Assembly: GCA_024291935.2 (NCBI GenBank) | Contig: CM044321.1 | Span: forward strand, 63,420,985 to 63,484,984 | Length of the DNA stretch: 64,000 bases | Direction: 5' to 3' | Origin: Okapia johnstoni | Taxonomy: Eukaryota; Chordata; Mammalia; Artiodactyla; Giraffidae | In this document: positions 56,566-64,000 of the stretch, piece by piece | How positions within the stretch are numbered: position 1 is the first letter of the stretch | Layout of the letters: each line of letters opens with the position of its first letter | The notes under the pieces: generated by a model | Told to the model about the DNA's origin: nothing | Seen by the model: the letters and a program-made list of their open reading frames with translations, nothing else | Databases searched by the model: none | Translations under genes and position numbers: made by a program

Positions 56566-56804
56566 CATTTAAAAGGAACAAGGAGGCCTAATGTGGTCTC
56601 CCAGCTCATTTTACCAAGTATTTAGAGAAGCTTACAAAGCTTGCACCACTTGAGAATAAAAGACAAGGAAGGGGAGTAAACATGAGGTCCTGCTAGGTAA
56701 ATGGCTCCAGGAACAGTGCATATAATTTGGATGTGTTCTTTTATTGTTTGTTTCCTTCCCCACTGAGTCTGCACTGTTGCTGGGAGAGCACATCCATTCA
56801 GAAA
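56566..56804. other. intergenic, nothing recognised
   Basis: No feature seen. Confidence 0.4.
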
Positions 56805-57025
56805 AATCAAAGCTTTTGAAGCCAGACAGTTTTAGGTTCAAATTCAAGCTCAGTCATTCATTAGCTGTGTGACCATGATTTCTTTGAGCCTCAATTTCTT
56901 CATCTGTTACCCGAAGATTACAATACCTACTCTTCACTGTTGTAGAGGAGATTAAATACGAGAATAAACAAGCCCTCTAGCATTGCAGCTCTCACAGAGT
57001 AGTGACACAGTAAAGAGTCACTTGA
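56805..57025 (+). repeat. MIR SINE
   Basis: 'gaagccagacagttttaggt', 'cattagctgtgtgaccatga', 'cctcaatttcttcatctgtt', 'gttgtagaggagattaaata' appear in order. Confidence 0.85.
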
Positions 57026-57668
57026 CATTTCTCATGTCTGCTACTTTGTGTTTCAATTAATATTTTTATGATTATAGAAATACATGCTAACTATACACAA
57101 TTTAGAAAATACAGAAAAACATAATGAAATCATTTAAACTACCTTTCTACCCCCCAGTGAAGCCCTCAGTAGATGGGTGGATAGGCGAGTCTAGAGTCCA
57201 AGAGAGAGGTATATATGTGAATCAAAGCTAGGACAGTTCCATCAACTGAAACTGTCCATTAACCCAGGGAGAATATGTGGAGTGAGAAGAAAAGAAAGCT
57301 TAGGATGTAGTCCTAACTTGTGTAACATGGGTGAAAAAAATAAGTACAAACCCCAGACTTCACAAAAGCTTGGCCTCAATGCAGCGAGATGATGAGACCA
57401 CAATGGAAGGAAGCAGATTAACTCCAAACAAAATACTTTCCCCATTTCTGTAAGCGCTTTTTCCTTTTCTTGGTGGAGACTCCCTTTCCTCAAAAGCTTT
57501 CCGTAACCAGAGCCCAGGTCATAGGAAGTCTGGGCTCCATACCATCTGGTGGGTTTGCCACCGCAGAGGAAGAGGTGCCTTTTCCTAATTACATAAAGAC
57601 TCTAGCTGGCAATGACCCTGTCAGAGACACGTTGTTCTGTTGCCTTCTCTTCACAGTCAAAGCTGTTA
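57026..57668. other. intergenic, nothing firmly recognised
   Basis: No gene or named repeat. Confidence 0.4.
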
Positions 57669-57810
57669 TGGGGACTTCCCTGGTGGCCCAGTGTTTAGGA
57701 CTCCACTTTTCCACTGCAAGGGGGCCCAGGTCCAATCCCTGTTCAGGGAACTAAGATCTTACAAGCCACAGATCCTGTGCCACAACCCCCCCTCCATCCC
57801 CCCCAAAAAA
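57669..57810 (+). mobile_element. CHR-type tRNA-derived SINE
   Basis: 'ggggacttccctggtggccc', 'ttaggactccacttttccac', 'gggggcccaggtccaatccc' and 'gggaactaagatcttacaag' are CHR-family hallmarks. It ends in a C/A-rich tail. Confidence 0.85.
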
Positions 57811-57839
57811 GTTGTTAAGGATCAAGTATGATGTTTACT

Positions 57840-58036
57840 GGGGCTTCCCAGGTGACGCAGTGGTAAAGAATCCGCCTGGCAATGCAGCAGACACTGGTTC
57901 AACCCTGGGTTTGGAAGATCCCCTTGAAAAAGGAAATGACAACTCACTCCAGTATTCTTGCCTGGAAAACTCCATGGACAAGGGAGTCTATGGGCTGCAG
58001 TCCATGGGGTCACAGAGTCGGACATGACGGAGACTG
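57840..58036 (+). mobile_element. Bov-tA SINE
   Basis: Forward copy from 'ggggcttcccaggtgacgca' to 'gacatgacggagactgagc', followed directly by a CA repeat. Confidence 0.92.
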
Positions 58037-58073
58037 AGCACACACACGTGTGCACACACACACACGATGTTTA

Positions 58074-58121
<48 letters not shown>
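58037..58121. repeat. compound (CA)n-(TG)n-(TA)n microsatellite
   Basis: CA-rich units at 58039-58065, TG at 58074-58086 and about 17 TA units at 58087-58121. The CA block and the TG block are mutually complementary. It starts at the SINE's 3' end. Confidence 0.93.
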
Positions 58122-58127
<6 letters not shown>

Positions 58128-59157
58128 GATCAAAACTCACTTATCCTAGAGTGCTTCCTTGGCCAACATATATCCCCCTGAAGACTTGTATTTAATGGTT
58201 TCTTTGATGAACAACTCCAGGGAATCCCACCAATGTTGAATTCTGTTTTATGCTCTGGGGGATGCTATTCACGCAGAATGCAGTGAGTATTTATGAGAAA
58301 TTAAAGGCCTTGTCCTTATTTAAAAGAAATGTAAGTCTGGAGGCAAACAGGAAAGATTTTCCAGTGGGGAGATTTTCTGAGTGTGTGGAACTCTCTCCCA
58401 GAGATCTCTGAAAGTTGGTGCCTTTTCAATTTGCCTTGAAAGAAGCCTTAGCTATATGAAAGCAACTTTGGGATGAGCCTTTCTTAGAAGGTCTACTCCA
58501 GAGCTTTCAACCCCATCTCCACAAACAGGGGACAGCAAGGTGATAGCAGCCACTCTGGTTGCCCACCTAACAACACTCCTCCTTCTTCCTAACAGAATCC
58601 AGACTTTGCCTGGGTTTCTGCCATTCTCTGAGTGGCCAATTGTTTTCTGGAAGGCGAGTCCCATCATTAGCCCCAGAGCAGTAATAATTCTTGCCAGTGG
58701 TGGGCCAAGGCTTGGGAATGTGGTACTTAGGAGGGGAAGTTGCACAGGCAGCTTCTGGGAGACTTTTCCTTCTCCATCTGCAAGGAGACCTGACAGAAAG
58801 GAGGTTCTTCTTTCTGCCTCTAGGTGTTGTCATAAGGCGGTGGCACCTGTAGCCCCATCAGAGGACAAGGCTGATAGACTGGGGATGGTCATGACCTGGT
58901 TGAGATCACGGTGCTGCTATATTAGTCATCCCTGGAGATGGCCCACTTCTGTCCAAACACACAACTAAGTTCTCTGAAATTCTTAGGACATGGTATACTG
59001 GTGACTAACTCCCTCTGAGATGAAAAAATAAGTGATGGGCTGGGTAGCTGATGACAACTGAGCTGAAGAAGAGGTGTCTGCAAAAGGGAAGAGCCTGAAC
59101 TCCAAGTTTGTCAGAGAAAAGGAAGCACAAGGATTTTCCATGATCCATTGTGGGTTA
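58122..59157. other. intergenic, nothing recognised
   Basis: Overlapping 88-142 codon frames on both strands at 58.45-58.97 kb have no recognisable domain; no splice or promoter context supports them. Confidence 0.35.
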
Positions 59158-59357
59158 GGGCTTCCCAGGTGGCTCTGGTGGTAAAGAATCCGCCTGCCAA
59201 TGCAAGAGACATGGATTCAATTCCTGGGTCAGGAAGATCCCCTGGAGTAGGATATGGAAGAAAACTCCGGTATTCTTGCCTGGAAATCCCATGGGCAGAA
59301 GAGCCTGGCGGGCTACAGTCAGACATGACTAAGCTCTTTGAGCACTATCGTGGGTTA
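59150..59357 (+). mobile_element. Bov-tA SINE with 8-bp TSD
   Basis: Element 59158-59349, 'gggcttcccaggtggctctg' to 'ctaagctctttgagcactat'. The repeat gtgggtta at 59150-59157 and 59350-59357 is the target duplication. Confidence 0.92.
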
Positions 59358-59365
59358 AGTCCTGT

Positions 59366-60045
59366 CTAAAACTAAGATCATGGCATCTGGTCCCATCACT
59401 TCATGAGAAATATATGGGGAAACAGTGGAAACAGTGTCAGACTTTATATTTTGGGCTCAAAAATCACTGCAGATGGTGATTGCCGTGAAATTAAAAGACA
59501 CTTACTCCTTGGGAGGAAGGTTATGACCAACCTAGACAACACATTAAAAAGCAGAGACATTATTTTGCCAACAAAGGTCCGTTTAGTCAAGGCTATGGTT
59601 TTTCCAGTGATCATGTATGGATGTGAGAGTTGGACTGTGAAGAAAGCTGAGCGCTGAAGAATTGATGCTTTTGAACTGTGGTGTTGGAGAAGACTCTTGA
59701 GAGTCCCTTGGACTGCAAGGAGATCCAACCAGTCCATCCTAAAGGAGATCAGCCCTGGGCGTTCATTGGAAGGACTGATGTTGAAGCTGAAACTCCAGTA
59801 CTTTGGCCACCTCATGTGAAGAGTTGACTCATTGGAAAAGACTGATGCTGGGAAGGATTGGAGGCAGGAGGAAAAGGGGACGACAGAGCAATGAGATGGT
59901 TGGATGGCATCACTGACTCGATGGACATGAGTTTGGGTAAACTCCAGGAGTTGGTGATGGACAGGGAGGCCTGGTGTGCTGCGATTCATGGTCGCAAAGA
60001 GTCAGACATGACTGAGCAACTGAACTGAAATGAACTGAACAGGCT
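59366..60045 (+). mobile_element. BovB LINE 3' part
   Basis: Starts 'aaactaagatcatggcatct' and ends in the TGAAC tail at about 60040. It keeps the BovB C-terminal coding blocks (YGCESWTVKKAE) and then TGA at 59655-59657, where related copies read TGC. Several small deletions. Confidence 0.92.
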
Positions 60046-62040
60046 ACTTGGGCAAGTAGAGAAGCTTCAGTGCAGGGTACCTAGAGGCAGACTAGTAGAT
60101 TCCCAGGAGTAAGGTGAGCTGGAGCAAGATTATCACTGGCATATAGGTAAGTGCAGATGAAAATTCTCCATGAAGCAGGGGAAAGTTGCCCAAACCACAC
60201 AAAAGCGTACAAAAAGACTGCATCACCTTTAAACATCATTCAGACTCAAAATGTCTAAGGCCACTAGGTCAGCATCAGACAGTCAGAAACTTTCCTGTTT
60301 CCCTAATCTTTCTTCCCTATAACCTCAGAGGGGTCTGAAACAGTAGCTAGAAAGAGAGAAGAAACTGGTAATGCCTTTCTCCCCTGGAACATGATTTATC
60401 TGGGTGGAGGTAGGGAGAAGAGAAACAATTATAATTTGAATGAAGTTGAAAGCTTTGATTAATGCCTGAGTGTGAACTTTCTAATATCTCATCTGAAGCT
60501 TTGTCCCATGGAGAGATAATAGGATTTTCTAATAGCGGCACAATATTATACATAATTCTGAGAAAATGGAAATATTCCTAAGGAACTCTTTTTTTTCTCC
60601 TTGCAATGTAATGTTGACAATTAACACTTCCTTAATCTGCCGTATAGTGTATATTAATTCACCAGAATAATTTCCACGTTCTTCAAACTTTCAGTCAATT
60701 GTTGACCATCAGATTTCGTGATTCTCAGCATTCCTTTGCTCACCATACCATTATCATAAGCCATTTTATGAAAGTTAGTTTGAGGGGGAAGGTTTTGGTT
60801 TGAGGTAGAGACAATAAGGAATGGTCCATTGTAAATTGTATTATGTCAGACCAAACATTCCCTCACCTGATGACCAAATGTTTTAAAATAAAACCAATAA
60901 ACTGTGATGTCTTTCTGCAGTAGCCTTATCTTTTGATAGTTCCTTTCTCAGCAGTCCTTGAGTATTTATTCAATAGGATCCTTGGAGAAACTTAGGCCTT
61001 CCTCACTTCTTGTCCAGCCAGATCTCAAGACAGAGATAAGCGGAACCACCTCTTTGTTAAAGTTTTCGGGCAGCGAGGGAGCAAGTACCTAGTTGTCAGT
61101 GTCTGACTATTTCAAATGAAATAGAAATTACTTTGGCTTATCTCCTTCTTCCATTCTCCTCTCTTCTTTCCATTCATGCATCCAGTTCATAATTGGCTGT
61201 ATAAATTAAATACTTCATAATGAAGCTAATTCTTATCTTCTTTAAATGCAGTTTCATTAACATTAAAGATTACTGGAGTAGTCTGTCATGTCAAATAATT
61301 GAACTGATTCAGAAACATACTAATTACCATAGGAATTGTGATTGTGAGTTAAGCCCTGTGAGACGGGGGCACAGCATCTGGAGAAAAGTGACAGAGCAAA
61401 TTAGAACATAATGTCAGGGAATGCAGACCAGAGCCTGGAGCAACTGGTGTTGGAAAGGAAGGAAGCAATAGAGCCAAGAGTTCTGTTCCAGGAGAGGCCA
61501 GAGGGACTGCCATAAACGAGGGTTATGTGGAGTTTGGGAAGCACTGCGATTGTCTGCTTATCTCCCTCTCTTCCTGCGCAACCAGTCAAAATATCCATCT
61601 GCCTGGGGAAATGAGGAAATGTTGGGGTACAAAGTTTGGGTTATGCAAGATGAGTTTCAGAGATCCAGTGTTGATGATAGTAGATAGTACTATATTGAAT
61701 ACTTGAAATTTGTTAAGAGAATAGATGTTAAATCTTCTCAACACACACATACAATCGTAATTGTGTAAAAGTGATAGAGAAGTTATTTAGCTTGATGTAG
61801 GTGATCTCTTCACAATGGGTGCATACATCAAGTTGTCCACATTAAATACACACAATTTTTATATGTCAACAAATAACACTGTTTAAAAAAGTCAAGTCTC
61901 TAACAAATGGTACAGTAAATAAAACTATTCAACTTTATTAATCCACCATTTCTCAAACTTATTTGATCCTGGAATACCTTGCCCTCTCCTCAGTACTCCT
62001 TTTTACCTCCTGTTGAATAGTGTTTGATGAATTCTAGGTG
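60046..62040. other. intergenic, nothing recognised
   Basis: About 2 kb of AT-rich DNA without ruminant SINEs or BovB and without a credible gene. Confidence 0.4.
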
Positions 62041-62045
62041 GGGAA

Positions 62046-62254
62046 AAGTGAAAGTGTTAGTTGCTCAGTCATGTCCACCTCTTTGTGACCCCACGGACTT
62101 AGCCTGCCAGGCTCCCCTGTCCATGGAATTCTTCAGGCAAGAATACTGGAGTGGGTTGCCATTCCCTTCTCCAGGGGATCTTCCTGACCCATGGATCAAA
62201 CCCAGGTCTCCTGCATTGCAGGCAGATTCTTTACCATCTGAGCCGCCAGGGAAA
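62046..62254 (-). mobile_element. Bov-tA SINE
   Basis: Reverse copy from 'agtgaaagtgttagttgctc' to 'gagccgccagggaaa'. Confidence 0.93.
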
Positions 62255-62299
62255 AGCTGTTATTCTGTGACTTTAAAAATAGGCAAAGCTATAACCTGC

Positions 62300-62530
62300 T
62301 GTTTGGGTTATAACATGGATATGGAAAGACTCTACCTTCTAGTGTCAGACAGGCAGAATTCCATGCTGAGTCTTTAATAGCTGCGTAACTTTGATCCAGT
62401 TCTTCTCTGAGTCTCATTTTTCTTGTTTGTGAAATGAAATGCATGGCAGGAGAATACTGACTTTGCAATGTTGTTTTTAAAAGTTAGAGGTATCTGTCAA
62501 GCATCTAGTATATGCTTGACATGTGTGTGC
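62300..62530 (+). repeat. MIR SINE, diverged
   Basis: 'tgagtctcatttttcttgtt' and 'tgtcaagcatctagtatatg' fall where the MIR core and 3' end should lie. Confidence 0.5.
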
Positions 62531-62735
62531 TGTTGAGCAAAAGTGGTTACTGTCATGATTGGCTTGTAGCAAGTGATGAACTAAATGACTCTTACCATAT
62601 ATAGAAAGAAGAAGCTTTATATTCTATGAAGCAGAAATTAAAAGGAAGTTTTCATGAAGTAGTCATTTTGAAAGATTGAATTAAAGAAAGATGACTGGGT
62701 TCTGTCTTAAAATCTTGTTTTAGTTGTATCTTATT
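62531..62735. other. intergenic, nothing recognised
   Basis: No feature seen. Confidence 0.4.
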
Positions 62736-62854
62736 GGGCTTCCCTGGTGGCTCAGGCAGTAAAGAATCTGCCTGCAATGCAGGAGACCTGGGTTACATCC
62801 CTGGATTGGGAAGATCCCCTGGAGAAGGGAATGGCTACTCACTCCAGTGTTCTT
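62736..62854 (+). mobile_element. Bov-tA SINE, 3'-truncated
   Basis: The tRNA-like head and middle are near consensus ('gggcttccctggtggctcag' to 'cactccagtgttct'), but the last third is missing. Loss of the 3' end is unusual for a retroposed copy and points to a later deletion. Confidence 0.92.
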
Positions 62855-63428
62855 AAGAGCAACTAAAAAATAGTTTGTATGTGGCAAATAAGTATTAATT
62901 ATAATTGCGTTTGTTATTTAAATTTATAGCAAGATGCTAAATGGGGATATATATTCTGTCTTCTTGGAATTTTAGTTCAAGCCTTACACCTGAGAAAATG
63001 GGCAAAAGATGCTTCTACTGTCTAAAAAGAAGTGCTAGACACATGTCAACGAGACCGACTCAAAGATAACAGATTTGGTCAAACCTGTCCCCTACCACCA
63101 TCAGCCTATGTAAGAGAAACAGTCATTGAGGAAAGGAAGCTACTAGCCTAGGCAGTTAGCAAGGCATTTCCAACCTCCAGGCCTATTTGTGGGTCTGAGA
63201 GATGTTTTACCCAGATTGGGGGTGCCTGATAGGAGAGACATTTGGCATCTCACTCTTGGCTCTATACTCACTGAGCTGCTGACATTCCTGGGGCCACCAA
63301 GTGCACTGAAGTGGAGGAAATGAAGGGCAGCAAGAGGCTGAACTGGGTTTCCATAGTCTAGGGACATCTGTGAACATAAAACTGGTGACTGACTTCTGTC
63401 TGGCATACATGGGAGGTAAGAGGAAAGT
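62855..63428. other. intergenic, nothing recognised
   Basis: Overlapping minus-strand frames at 63143-63410 show no family resemblance. Confidence 0.4.
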
Positions 63429-63429
63429 T

Positions 63430-63651
63430 GGTCAGTCAGTCAGTTGCTCAGTCATGTCCGACTCATTGTGATGCCATAGATTATAGCCCACTAGACTCCT
63501 GTCCGTGAAATTTTCCAGGCAAGAATACTGGAGTGGGTTGCCATTTCCTATTCCAGGGGATCTTCCTAACCTAGGGATTGAACCCTTGTCTCTTGCATCT
63601 CCTGCATTGGCGGGTGGATTTTTTACCAATAGCACCACCTAGGAAGCCCAG
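63430..63651 (-). mobile_element. Bov-tA SINE
   Basis: Reverse copy from 'ggtcagtcagtcagttgctc' to 'accacctaggaagccca'. Confidence 0.92.
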
Positions 63652-64000
63652 GAGAAGGAGAGCTGGAGAAGCCCATTAACCCTGGTGTGGGGCAAGGAGA
63701 GAACTAGGGCTTCCCAATTTGTTGTGGAAAGATGCAAGAATTCCTTGAGGACTGAGAGAATATGGCAGTTGCTGATGGTCACCAGGCTTGAGCTATCTTG
63801 ATGGGACTTTACTCAAAGTGCTGACTGCTTGAGCTGAACAACTGCAGCACCAAGACAGGGTTGGGGAGTGGACTGCCTGAGTCTGGAGGTGGAATGAGAA
63901 GGAGCTCTATAAAGGTCTGTGGAGAGGCTTCACTGTCCATGTCAGGAAATGAGAATGTCCTGGGGGTGTGGAGTGGGGGCGGAGGAGGGCTCCAAGGAAC
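63652..64000. other. intergenic, nothing recognised
   Basis: G/A-rich DNA to the window end with no gene or named repeat. Confidence 0.4.

Noticed and set aside
58452..58968. 142-codon plus-strand and 97-codon minus-strand frames
   Set aside because: Mutually overlapping, with no recognisable domain and no gene-like context.
1..64000. CRISPR arrays, operons, phage or plasmid modules
   Set aside because: The repeats are dispersed SINE/LINE copies, not regularly spaced; the base composition, introns and repeat families are mammalian.

Overview
This window is mammalian nuclear DNA from a ruminant, almost certainly a bovid. The evidence is the dense set of ruminant-specific repeats (Bov-tA and Bov-A2 SINEs, BovB LINEs, CHR-type tRNA SINEs, L1 3' ends with the ruminant-type tail), which overlie older MIR, L2, MER5A, mariner and hAT relics. 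I cannot separate cattle from buffalo, sheep or goat from this sequence alone.

Only one protein-coding gene is supported. It lies on the minus strand at the left edge and encodes SERTM1 (serine-rich and transmembrane domain containing 1), a 107-residue single-pass membrane protein whose whole coding sequence sits in one exon (CDS 313-636). A strong splice acceptor at 807 precedes that exon. The only CpG island in the window (about 21.84-23.5 kb) carries an excellent minus-strand splice donor at 22231. The model is therefore a non-coding first exon in the island, an intron of about 21.4 kb, and a coding and 3' UTR exon that runs off the left end. The same island has a good plus-strand donor at 22467, which suggests divergent transcription. 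By synteny with human 13q13.3 this should be cattle chromosome 12 or its equivalent; that placement is from memory, not from the sequence.

Layout: 1-806 terminal exon; 807-22231 intron, holding a TG-rich minisatellite, a 1.65 kb BovB piece with a nearly readable reverse transcriptase, and a nested SINE cluster at 19.56-20.30 kb; 21.84-23.5 kb promoter island; 23.5-64 kb intergenic DNA upstream of the gene. The upstream part holds an internally deleted L1 with a perfect 16-bp target duplication and a later SINE inside it, a hAT transposase relic, a BovB copy with an inverted 5' segment (twin-priming architecture), a complete but dead mariner (47877-49204) and many SINEs. About 9.8 kb around the island (20.30-30.10 kb) has no ruminant-lineage SINE or BovB, unlike the rest of the window.

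I found no operon, CRISPR array, RNA gene or unknown multi-gene system. The more interesting signals are structural: several perfect short hairpins with 1-5 nt spacers that look like replication template-switch scars (one inside a MIR), a 54-bp duplication flanking a SINE, the twin-primed BovB, and the bidirectional promoter.
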